A DNA stretch of 64,000 bases from Chryseosolibacter indicum (lineage in GTDB: Bacteria; Bacteroidota; Bacteroidia; Cytophagales; Cyclobacteriaceae): positions 124,001-188,000 of the forward strand of contig NZ_JAHESD010000004.1 in NCBI RefSeq assembly GCF_018598585.1, given 5' to 3'. Made by a program: the position numbers and the translations under genes. This document shows, in pieces, positions 53,425 to 63,100 of the stretch; the first letter of the stretch is position 1; each line of letters opens with the position of its first letter. The notes beneath the pieces were generated by a model. The model searched no databases. It was given only the letters and a program-made list of their open reading frames with translations, and was not told the origin of the DNA.

Positions 53425-53974
53425 TTAGGCTGCAAATTCTAAATAAGCACATCATGCTCATTCGGCAGGTCTTTCTCTTCCTTACTTTTTTACTTAATCA
53501 TCTTTGAAGTGCCAAGGAATATATTAGTGGATCAACGTGTCAACGTTTTTAGGTTTACACTACACTTGCCGAATAAAACGGTCGAATAGAGTAGCACTTC
53601 ATTCCGGTACTGTTCCCTTCTCCTTAAGGAAAAGGATTAGGAATAGTAAACGAAGCCCGACCGAATACCCACCGAAGCGCCCCCCATTATACTGGCAATG
53701 GAAGGCAAAGACATCATTCAACATCAATTGCAAAATATCACGTTCATGGCCATTCATTAAAGTTCATTCAAAATCATAAAGCTGCGTTTGGGCTTTGTCA
53801 TAACTTCGAACAGCATGGCTTTAGCGGCGTTGTTGGAATACTTTCAATTCCTCATGTATTAGACTAACAAAGTTGGCGCTCGTAAAAGAACGTTGAAATT
53901 AAAATAAATCTATCTTCTGAAACGACTCTAATTACGTACTATATATATTACCCGTCACATATTTAACATTCAAC
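53425..53974. other. Gene-free stretch before the epimerase-like gene
   Basis: No convincing coding frame. An 80-codon frame at 53537-53779 has unlike-protein composition. A short palindrome (TCCTTAAGGA, near 53620) is the only structure noted. Confidence 0.5.
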
Positions 53975-54910
53975 ATGCAAACAATACTAGGATCAGGAGG
54001 AGCGATCGGAATTCCATTAGCCAAAGAATTAAAGAAGTATACCAATAAAATTCGACTGGTAAGCAGAAATCCAAAAAAGGTAAATGACACAGATGAACTT
54101 TACCCAATGGATGTAAATGATCTAACCCAGATTGACAAAGCAATTGCAGGGAGTGAGGTTGTATATGTTGTTATTGGCTTTCCATATAAGTTAAGTGTAT
54201 GGCAAAACATTTGGCCACGTTTTTTAAAAGAGGTTATTAACGCATGCATAAAGTATAACGCCAAACTGGTCTTCTTTGATAACGTGTATATGTATGATAA
54301 ATCAGCCATACCTTTTATGACTGAAACTTCTCCTGTTCATGCGCCAAGTAAAAAAGGAGCGATAAGGCAACAATTGCACGAGATGATCATGCATGAAGTA
54401 GAGAAGAAGACATTAACTGCGCTTATAGCCAGGGCAGCTGATTTCTACGGCCCGGATAATAAGAATAGTGTCTTGAATATGTTGGTTGTTGATAATCTTT
54501 CAAAAGGAAAAAAGGCACAAGTATTAGGCGACTTAAACAAAGTGCATACCTACACCTATACACCTGATGCGGCGAAGGCAACAGCGTTACTTGGAAATAC
54601 AATAGATGCATATAACCAGGTGTGGCATGTTCCGACAACAAAAGAAAAAATCACGAATCTGCAATGGATTCAATTGATTGCTGATGAACTAAAGGTAGAG
54701 GTTAAAATTCAAGCTGTACCCATGTGGTTGATAAAGATGCTTGGGTTGTTTATACCGGTAATGAAGGAACTTCCTGAGATGAATTACCAAAACGAACAAG
54801 ACTATATTTTCGATAGCACAAAATTCGAAAAGCGATTTGGTATTGAGGCAACAACGCCTAAAGATGGTATAAGAATACTTGTTGAAAGTTTGAAGAGGGC
54901 TGGGCGGTAA
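53975..54910 (+). CDS. NAD(P)-binding epimerase/dehydratase-like protein
   Basis: A 311-residue cytoplasmic protein of the extended SDR (NAD-dependent epimerase) superfamily. The Rossmann dinucleotide motif is ILGSGGAIGIPLAKEL at residues 4-19, with the acidic or basic base-binding position after IRLVSRNPKK. The catalytic Tyr of the usual YxxxK is not obvious: FFDNVYMYDKS is the nearest region. It may be a reductase or an NmrA-like regulator. It lies between SusC and GH115 but reads separately from both, so its part in xylan use is unproven. Confidence 0.82.
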   Translation: MQTILGSGGAIGIPLAKELKKYTNKIRLVSRNPKKVNDTDELYPMDVNDLTQIDKAIAGSEVVYVVIGFPYKLSVWQNIWPRFLKEVINACIKYNAKLVFFDNVYMYDKSAIPFMTETSPVHAPSKKGAIRQQLHEMIMHEVEKKTLTALIARAADFYGPDNKNSVLNMLVVDNLSKGKKAQVLGDLNKVHTYTYTPDAAKATALLGNTIDAYNQVWHVPTTKEKITNLQWIQLIADELKVEVKIQAVPMWLIKMLGLFIPVMKELPEMNYQNEQDYIFDSTKFEKRFGIEATTPKDGIRILVESLKRAGR

Positions 54911-55069
54911 AAAAGGCCCTTCTTTTGCCAGCAGTTCTGTCAGCCAACCTTAACATCCCTTTATTCCGAAATTGTCCATGTATTCCTCTTTTGCAGGAAA
55001 CATGCCACGCATGCATCAAGCTGAAAGCATGCTATAAGTATACAGGGTGTATGCTATGTGTATACGTGA

Positions 55070-55110
55070 AGTATTAATAGTGTATAGGAAGAGTATTAAA
55101 ATGTATAGGA
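55070..55110. repeat. Two-copy direct repeat (22-base period)
   Basis: AGTATTAATAGTGTATAGGA at 55070-55089 and AGTATTAAAATGTATAGGA at 55092-55110, within the 712-base gap 54911-55622 upstream of GH115. Confidence 0.5.
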
Positions 55111-55301
55111 GTGTATCACAAAACCATTTTTATTTTTCGTTCCTCATTATTAAAAGAGACGAACAGGTGTAAACCGTAATACAACACTATTACTTTCAAA
55201 AAAATGGTCCCCGGCCGGTTGACTTTAAAACACAAGTCTTCTTCGGATGCTGGCAGAATTTATTCCGAAGCTATGTGGAAACTATCTGGCATTATATTCA
55301 A

Positions 55302-55315
55302 TGCAACTTGTTGCA
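55302..55315. promoter_or_regulatory. Palindrome upstream of GH115, possible variant operator
   Basis: TGCAACTTGTTGCA is a perfect palindrome with the same TGCAA/TTGCA arms as the LacI-type sites but a TT centre and not CG. It lies 308 bases ahead of the GH115 start. No credible gene lies in 54911-55622. Confidence 0.35.
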
Positions 55316-55622
55316 TAAGAATGTTGGCTATAGCCAGGGCGGAGAAAAACCGCAAGAACCGCAACATCTCCTTTAAGCGTCTGAATGGACGTATTGAGTA
55401 TTGGCCCCGACAGGCAATGATAAAGAGTAGGCATTCGTCCTTCAGTGTTGACAACTTATGTCTACTATATTCTGGTGAAGTTCTTATTTTTTTACAAATA
55501 ATATATACTTTTAAAAATGGCGATGATTTCTATTAGAATTCAATTAGAATATTCATAAGGAAAGTTTCATGCCATCATTACATTTTATAATTATAGCATT
55601 GTGTTGCAATACTAAAACTAAA

Positions 55623-58505
55623 ATGAGAATCATTCCTGCAATTATCATTCTTCTATCAATGCTATGTTCAATTGAAGCTTTTAGCGTTGACGACAAACCT
55701 TATGTTACCTTTTCGAAAAACAAAAGCTATTTTCCTTTTGCTGCTAATGGAGTTCCTGTTTCATTGTATGTAAGTGATCAGGATTATTCGGGTGTTGTTA
55801 AAGCAGTGAATGATCTGAGAACGGATGTACAACATGTTACAGGGAAAATGCCAGCACTTGTTAATGGTGTTTCTGCTGATAAGCTCATCGTTCTGGTTGG
55901 TACAATAGGGAAGAGCCCGGTCATCGATGAGCTGATCAATAAGAAAAAACTTGTTGTAAGTGATGTACAGGGTAAGTGGGAGACCTTTATCATTGAAACC
56001 ATAGAGGCGCCTATGCCTGGCGTGGAGCGTGCCTTGGTTATTGCAGGAAGTGACAAGCGCGGTACAATTTTCGGTGTATATGATCTGGCTCAGCAGATAG
56101 GAGTTTCACCATGGAGCTGGTGGGCCGACGTGCCTGTTGATAAGCATAAGGATATTTATATACTTCCGGGAAGACACACCAAAGGCGAGCCTGCTGTGAA
56201 GTATCGCGGCATTTTTATTAATGATGAACAACCTGCATTAGGCGGATGGGTGCGTGAAAACTTTGGAGGTTTCAACAGCAAGTTTTATGTTAAAGTTTTT
56301 GAGCTTATCCTTCGCCTGAAGGGAAACTTCCTTTGGCCTGCTATGTGGGGACAAAGTTTTTATACGGAAGATCCTCTCAATCCAAAATTAGCAGATGAAT
56401 ATGGTGTAGTAATTAGCACATCACATCATGAACCCATGATGCGTGCCCATGTAGAATGGCAAAGGTCCGGCAAGGGAAAATGGGACTACAATACAAATGA
56501 TTCTACATTGAGGGAATTTTGGAGAGAGGGAATCAGGCGCATGGGAAATTATGAAAGCATCGTTACCCTGGCTATGCGTGGTGATGGTGATGAGCCTATG
56601 TCGGAAGAAAGTAATATTTCATTACTGCAGCGCATTGTAAATGACCAGCGCCAGATATTAAATAAAGAGACAGGGAAAGATGTTTCAACAATACCACAGG
56701 TATGGGCACTTTACAAAGAGGTTCAGGAATACTATGACAGGGGCATGCGTGTTCCTGAAGATGTTACGTTGCTTCTGTGTGATGATAACTGGGGAAACCT
56801 GCGCAAACTTCCTAACCTGAAAGAGAAAGCACATCCTGGTGGCTATGGTATCTATTATCATTATGATTATGTAGGCGGACCCAGAAATTACAAGTGGCTC
56901 AACACCAATCCTATTCAGCGTGTATGGGAGCAAATGCATTTGGCTCACCAATATGGAGTTGATAAAATATGGATTGTGAATGTGGGCGACATCAAGCCCA
57001 TGGAATTTCCCATTGAATTCTTTCTCGACTACGCATGGTCTCCTGATGCATGGCCTCATGACAAACTTCAACACTATACAGAACTGCGGGCTGAACGTGA
57101 GTTTGGCAGGCAATATGCGAAAGATATAGCAGATATCATGACCTTGTATACCAAATACAATGGCAGAAGAAAACCCGAACTGTTAGGGCCGGATTCTTTT
57201 AGTCCCAACTTATACAGTCTTATAAACTACAGAGAGGCAGAGCGTATAGTTGAGGAGTATAATTACCTCGCTGTTCGTGCTCAGCAAATTTATGATCAGC
57301 TGCCGAAGGAATTCAAAGATGCGTACTACCAATTGATACTATATCCTGTAAAAGCTTGTGCTAATTTGAATGAGTTGTACTATACAGTGCGGTTAAATCA
57401 TTTATATGCGAAACAGGGTAGGGCATTAACAAACGAACTGGCGGATAGAGCTGAAAGATTGTTTGCTATGGATGCAGAATTAACAAAGTACTACAACGAA
57501 AAGATGGCGTCGGGTAAATGGAACCACATGATGGATCAGCATCACATTGGTTATAAGGGATGGCACGATGACTTTGGAAAGAATATAATGCCCGAAGTGA
57601 AGAGAATTGATCTTCCATCTACAGCGGGCATGGCCATTGCAATTGAAGGCTCTGAAAAAGTTATTGTATCTTCTGATATGGATAATGTACTTCCTGCGCT
57701 GAATCCTTTTGATAACAGGAATACATATGTCGAGATTTTTAACCGAGGATCTGTACCCTTTGAATTTACCATTGATAACAATAACGCATGGGTAAAGGCA
57801 GAACCTGGTAAAGGCAAAGTTGATAAGCAGCAACGTATTATTATTTCAGTAGATTGGTCTAAAGCACCAAAAGAGCAAACAAAGGTGCCTTTGAAAATTA
57901 AAACACAGGGGCTGGAAGAAATAGTATATGCCTCTATCAATAATGTAAAGGGGCGCGACAAAAAAGTGGTGAATGGGTTTGTCGAGGCCAATGGGTATGT
58001 TTCCATAGAGGCCGAGCATTTTAAAAATGCGGTGAATACAAATGGAATTACATGGCAAGTGCTACCAGGCCATGGCCGTACGCTTTCAGGCGTTACACCT
58101 TTTCCGGTTAACGTATCCGCACAGGTTCCGGGAGAAGGTAGTCCTCAACTTCATTATCCTGTTGAGTTTACCTCTCAGGGTAAGGTTACTGTCTACTGTT
58201 ACTTTTCTCCTACAATTGATTTTAAACAACAAGGCGGCTTAAAGTATGCGATTGGATTTGACAATGAAGTGCCGCGGGTAATTAACGTACATGAAAATGA
58301 AACACAGAAAGTGTGGGGAGAATCCGTAAAGGATAACATCCGGATCATAAAATCAGAGCATAATATTAATACACCTGGCCTGCATACCCTTAAGTTCATG
58401 ATGGTAGATCCGGCACTGGTACTTCAAAAGATAGTAATAGATTGTGGGGGTGCGAAGCAAAGTTATCTTGGACCGCCGGAAAGTTTTTTTAATTTTAAGA
58501 AGTAG
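55623..58505 (+). CDS. Xylan alpha-1,2-glucuronidase, GH115
   Basis: 960 residues from the ATG at 55623, which opens a signal peptide (MRIIPAIIILLSMLCSIEAF). An in-frame ATG at 55569 would add 18 residues. GH115 enzymes cut (4-O-methyl-)glucuronic acid from internal xylose residues of polymeric xylan, complementing GH67, which needs terminal ones. Domain order: N-terminal alpha/beta (about 20-165), TIM barrel (about 175-480: KYRGIFINDEQPALGGW, LKGNFLWPAMWG, VVISTSHHEPMMRAHVEW, WIVNVGDIKPMEFPIEF), helical bundle (about 490-630), and C-terminal beta domain (about 650-960). It lies 30 bases upstream of GH51, forming an operon. Confidence 0.93.
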   Translation: MRIIPAIIILLSMLCSIEAFSVDDKPYVTFSKNKSYFPFAANGVPVSLYVSDQDYSGVVKAVNDLRTDVQHVTGKMPALVNGVSADKLIVLVGTIGKSPVIDELINKKKLVVSDVQGKWETFIIETIEAPMPGVERALVIAGSDKRGTIFGVYDLAQQIGVSPWSWWADVPVDKHKDIYILPGRHTKGEPAVKYRGIFINDEQPALGGWVRENFGGFNSKFYVKVFELILRLKGNFLWPAMWGQSFYTEDPLNPKLADEYGVVISTSHHEPMMRAHVEWQRSGKGKWDYNTNDSTLREFWREGIRRMGNYESIVTLAMRGDGDEPMSEESNISLLQRIVNDQRQILNKETGKDVSTIPQVWALYKEVQEYYDRGMRVPEDVTLLLCDDNWGNLRKLPNLKEKAHPGGYGIYYHYDYVGGPRNYKWLNTNPIQRVWEQMHLAHQYGVDKIWIVNVGDIKPMEFPIEFFLDYAWSPDAWPHDKLQHYTELRAEREFGRQYAKDIADIMTLYTKYNGRRKPELLGPDSFSPNLYSLINYREAERIVEEYNYLAVRAQQIYDQLPKEFKDAYYQLILYPVKACANLNELYYTVRLNHLYAKQGRALTNELADRAERLFAMDAELTKYYNEKMASGKWNHMMDQHHIGYKGWHDDFGKNIMPEVKRIDLPSTAGMAIAIEGSEKVIVSSDMDNVLPALNPFDNRNTYVEIFNRGSVPFEFTIDNNNAWVKAEPGKGKVDKQQRIIISVDWSKAPKEQTKVPLKIKTQGLEEIVYASINNVKGRDKKVVNGFVEANGYVSIEAEHFKNAVNTNGITWQVLPGHGRTLSGVTPFPVNVSAQVPGEGSPQLHYPVEFTSQGKVTVYCYFSPTIDFKQQGGLKYAIGFDNEVPRVINVHENETQKVWGESVKDNIRIIKSEHNINTPGLHTLKFMMVDPALVLQKIVIDCGGAKQSYLGPPESFFNFKK

Positions 58506-58535
58506 TATTAAACAATTACCCGAATCCTATAAACT

Positions 58536-60092
58536 ATGACAAGAATTGTATCATTTTTAAATTATGCCTTTCTTCTTCTTTTATTGACTTCAATTTCATA
58601 CGCTCAAACAAAAAATGAGATTCGTATTCAAAAGGCTGCTTCACCTGTAACCATCAACAAGCATATCTATGGCCATTTTGCTGAGCACTTAGGTAAAGGT
58701 ATTTACGGTGGTCTTTTTGTTGGTGAGGATAACAACAGTATTCCTCATGAAAAAGGTGTACGAAAAGATGTAATAGAGGCTTTAAAAAAATTAAATATAC
58801 CAAATCTGAGATGGCCCGGCGGATGTTTCGCCGATACATATCATTGGAAAGATGGGATAGGACCAAAAGATAAACGTCCCTCTATTGTAAATGTATGGTG
58901 GGGTGGAGTTCGTGAAGATAACAGTTTTGGTACCCATAATTTTCTTGATCTCTGCGAGGCTTTGGGAGCAGAGCCCTATCTTGCTGCCAATGTAGGAAGC
59001 GGTTCTGTGCAAGACGTTGCGGACTGGGTACAATATGTAAATTATGAATCGGAAAGCCCAATGTCTTTGCTTCGCAAGCAGAATGGGAGAGAAAAGCCAT
59101 GGAACGTAAAGTATTGGGGTGTAGGTAATGAAGCATGGGGTTGTGGCGGTAACATGACTGCGGAGTGGTATGCAAATATTTATAGACAGTATGCTACGTT
59201 TATGACCGGATGGAGCAATGATGCAAAAGTTTTCAGGATTGCCTCAGGAGCGGCTTCTGACGACTACCGCTGGACAGAAGTTTTAATGCGCGATATACCA
59301 ACTAAAATGTTGGAAGGTGTAGCTCTTCATCACTATGCTGTTATTGATTGGAATAATAAAGGCCCTGCTACTGGCTTCACTGAAGAGCAATACTTCAGCA
59401 CCATGAAGGAGACTTTAAAAATGGAGGAGTTGGTAACCAAGCACTCTGCAATTATGGATAAATACGACCCTAAGAAAGCAGTTGCGTTGATTGTGGATGA
59501 GTGGGGTGGTTGGTATGATGTAGAGCCCGGAACGAATCCAGGGTTTCTTTATCAACAAAATACAATGCGCGACGCGATGATAGCTGGTACTACTTTAAAT
59601 GTCTTCAACAACCATGCTGAAAGGGTGAGGATGGCGAATCTGGCACAAACAGTAAACGTGCTACAGGCAGTAATTTTAACAGATAAAGAAAAAATGCTGT
59701 TAACACCTACTTACCATGTAATGGAGATGTATAAAGTACATCAGGATGCACAGCTTCTTCCTGTTACACTAAAATCAAATGATTATACGGTGAAGAACGA
59801 AAAATTGCCTGCGGTATCGGTATCTGCTTCCGTTGACAATAAGGGCGTGAGCCATATCAGTCTTGTCAATATAGATCTAAAAAATTCACAGGAAATCTCT
59901 ATCAGTCTTTCTGATATTGCAGCTAAGACTGTACAAGGCAGGATCTTAACATCAGCCCAGGTTACAGATCATAATACTTTTGAGAATCCGGAGAAAATAA
60001 AACCAGCTCCATTTAAAGGGGCACAACTTAAGAACAACGTATTAACGGTGAAGTTACCACCAGTTTCTGTTGTTGTTCTTGAATTAAAATAA
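58536..60092 (+). CDS. Alpha-L-arabinofuranosidase, GH51
   Basis: A 518-residue enzyme with a signal peptide (residues 1-23, ending SYAQ), so it acts outside the cytoplasm, unlike many GH51 enzymes. It removes arabinose side chains from arabinoxylan. The clan A barrel carries acid/base E199 (VGNEAWG) and nucleophile E322 (VDEWGGWYD). The N-terminal LRWPGGCFADTYHWKDGIGP block is a family hallmark. The C-terminal beta domain follows from about 390. It is cotranscribed with GH115 and ends at a strong hairpin. Confidence 0.94.
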   Translation: MTRIVSFLNYAFLLLLLTSISYAQTKNEIRIQKAASPVTINKHIYGHFAEHLGKGIYGGLFVGEDNNSIPHEKGVRKDVIEALKKLNIPNLRWPGGCFADTYHWKDGIGPKDKRPSIVNVWWGGVREDNSFGTHNFLDLCEALGAEPYLAANVGSGSVQDVADWVQYVNYESESPMSLLRKQNGREKPWNVKYWGVGNEAWGCGGNMTAEWYANIYRQYATFMTGWSNDAKVFRIASGAASDDYRWTEVLMRDIPTKMLEGVALHHYAVIDWNNKGPATGFTEEQYFSTMKETLKMEELVTKHSAIMDKYDPKKAVALIVDEWGGWYDVEPGTNPGFLYQQNTMRDAMIAGTTLNVFNNHAERVRMANLAQTVNVLQAVILTDKEKMLLTPTYHVMEMYKVHQDAQLLPVTLKSNDYTVKNEKLPAVSVSASVDNKGVSHISLVNIDLKNSQEISISLSDIAAKTVQGRILTSAQVTDHNTFENPEKIKPAPFKGAQLKNNVLTVKLPPVSVVVLELK

Positions 60093-60104
60093 ATTGGCTC
60101 ACCT

Positions 60105-60135
60105 AAGGCTTGCGTAGATCACCTACGCAAGCCTT
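60105..60135. terminator. Bidirectional terminator between GH51 and the hybrid regulator
   Basis: A perfect 13-bp stem (60105-60117 with 60123-60135, AAGGCTTGCGTAG/CTACGCAAGCCTT). The right arm includes the last codons of the minus-strand gene. Confidence 0.75.
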
Positions 60136-63100
60136 TGATTTAACTCTGATGGGAGCTTTCCGAAATGCTCTTTAAAACACTTGCTGAAATATTTCTGGTC
60201 ATTGAATCCTACCGAATACGCTACCTCTGCAACATTTAGATCTCCTTGTAACAGAAGTTTATAAGCTTCTTTTAGCCGGATGTTTTTGATAAACTCATTG
60301 ATTGAAAGGCCAGTAATACCTTTTAATTTTCTAAGCACGTTCCGCCTGCTCATGTTAAAGTACTCGCTAAAACGCTCAACGTCAAAATCTGAGTTGTCAA
60401 GATTCTCTTCAATAACAGCTACGGCCTTTTTAAGAAAGGCTTCATCTGCGGAAGAAACCTGGGTGTTGTCAGGAATATAGTGAGGATTTTTAGTAAACTG
60501 TTGCTTAAGCTTTTGTCTTGTGAATAAGATGTTTTTAATCTTGAGTTGGAGTATATCGAGTTTAAAAGGTTTGGTTAGGTAATCATCCGCACCAATAGTC
60601 AGCCCCTTAAGTTGTGCTTCATCTCCAGACCTTGCAGTAAGTAGTATAATGGGTACATGGCTTGTCCTTTCATCTGATTTTAGTCGCTGGCAAAGTTCAA
60701 AGCCATCTTTCTCAGGCATCATGATATCGCTGATGATGATATCGGGAATTATATCAAGCGCTTTTTCTATACCTTCCTTTCCATCTGCAGAAACTTCTAC
60801 ATGGTATAAACTGCCGAGCTTTCTGCTAATGTAATTTCGGATGTCTTCATTGTCGTCAACAACCAGAATGATGGGCAAAGTATCTATTGTTCCCTGAGAA
60901 GTGACGTAAAGCTGTTCGGGTTCATTATCCTCAAAATTCTGCTCAGCAAGTGTAATTCGTTGGGGAAGAACATTATTTATTTCTGCTTGCAGGTCCACAG
61001 GGAGTTTGATTTCAAAGGTGCTACCTTTGCCGACTTCGCTTAATACACTGATCTCACCTTGATGCAATTCAACAAGCTCTTTCACCAGGGCAAGACCTAT
61101 ACCACTGCCTGGTATTTTTGCCGGAGTGCCTTCGTAAAATCTGTTGAAGATATAAGGCATTTGTGCTTCAGGTATACCTTCTCCGTTATCTCTGACAGCA
61201 ATTAGCAATCTGCCTTTGCCCTTCTCATCTGTTATTTTTAATTCTATGCTTACTTTAATTGCGCCATCTTCTTTTACATGCTTAAATGCATTTGAGAGCA
61301 AGTTGGTGATAATCTTCTCAAGCGTGTCTTCATCGTAATGCATGAAAAGCTGGGAGACGTTTGTCTCTAAACTGTAGTGAATGCGTGAGCGATAAGCCCA
61401 GTCCTGGAAGGAATTGAAAATCTCATGGATGGATTGTACTATGTTTTTATAAGTTAGTTTAAGTTCAAGACTTCCAGTTTCAATTTTTCGGAAATCAAGA
61501 AGTTGATTAATAAGTTTAATAAGCCGTGTGGCATTTTTATGCATCAGGTTATACTTCTCTTCAAGCTGTTCCTGCGCTACTTTCTTTTGAAGCATGTCCT
61601 CAAGTGGCCAGATGATGAGGTTAAGGGGAGTTCTTAGTTCGTGAGAGATATTGGTGAAGAACTTGAGTTTTGCTTCATTTAATTCTTTAATTTCCTCGGC
61701 CAGCCGTTTTATTTCTGTTGCCTGCTTCTCAAGTTCCAGGTTCTTTTGAATCAATGATTCATTCTGGGCACGTATTTCTTCATGCCGTTCTTCAATAACC
61801 TTATTGGCTTGTTGCAGCGCCGACGTTCTAACCTGCACCTGGTGCTCAAGTTCTTTTTTGTTTTGTTTGAGTTGATAGGTACGGAGCTTGTAATATGTTA
61901 TGGCCGTGCCAATGATAAAGCAAGTAATCAAAAACTTAAACCACAGCAAATTCCACCAGGGAGGCAGAACAGTCACTGCAAGCGTTACACCGTTCTCATT
62001 CCATACGCCATCGTTGTTAGAGGCTTTTACTTTAAAAATATAATCGCCAGCATCGAGGTTAGTGTAAGTAGCACTGCTTTGACTGCCGACGTAATTCCAG
62101 TCTTTATCAAAGTTTTCTAGTTTGTAGGCATATTGATTTTTTTCTGCATGTATGTAATTCAAAGCAGAAAATTCAAAAGTAAAGACTGATTCATCTGCTG
62201 TTAGTGTTATCTTCTTTAATTCACTAACCGGTGTTTTCAGTACTTCACTTTTGCCGTAAACGACATCTTTATTAAAGATTTTAAAGCCAGTAATTTTAAC
62301 AGGTGGGATAAAAGGATTTGCTTTAATACTGCTGGGGTTAAACTCGTTAAAACCATTTTGTCCACCAAATACCATGTTTCCGTTTCTTCTTTTGCAGAAG
62401 GCTCCGGGTTTAAACTCAGTTCCTTGCAAACCGTCTTCAACAGAATAGATTTGAAATTTTGCTTCAGCAGATGTACTCGTTATCGCATTTTCAAACTTAC
62501 AAAGTCCTTTAAAAGTACTTATCCATAAGTTACCCGCATTGTCTTCCAATAACCCTGATATGTTGTTGCTCGGCAAGCCGTCTTTAATCGTATACACGGA
62601 TAGCTTGTTTGATGGCCTCGTGATCTTAAATAATCCTAACTCCTGCGATCCTATCCATAAATTGTTCTGTGAATCTTCCAATACAACAGAAGGAACATCA
62701 AAGTTAACACCATAGCTTGTCCCGAATCGTTCAAATGTCTTTGTCCTGTAATCAAATGCATCCAACCCTTTGCCTGTTTGCACAAGAAGACCACCCTGGC
62801 TATCCTCACTAATGCCTATGATAAAGTCATCAATTATGCTCTTCGGATTGGTAGGGTCATGCTGAAACCTGGTAAAGGTATTGTTCTTATTATTGAAGAG
62901 ATGAAGGCCGCCTGTCATTGTTCCAACCCAGAGGTTGCCGCGTTTGTCTTCATAAATCGCACTCACGTGTCGGCCAGCTAGGCCAGACGAACTTTCAGGA
63001 TCATACAGGAAGTGTTGTATCTTATTGATTTTCACATCCAGCTTATCAAGACCTCCATTAAAGGTGCCGATCCAGATATTGTTTTTACTGTCACATAACA

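Noticed and set aside
53537-53779. 80-codon plus-strand frame in the SusC-epimerase gap
   Set aside because: Composition is random-like and rich in rare residues, there is no start context, and no family is recognised.
55302-55315. Fourth true LacI operator
   Set aside because: The arms match but the centre is TT and not CG. It is kept only as a low-confidence palindrome.
55204-55536. 110-codon plus-strand frame upstream of GH115
   Set aside because: It contains the palindrome at 55302 and has no recognisable domain. Codon choice differs from neighbours, so it is probably chance.
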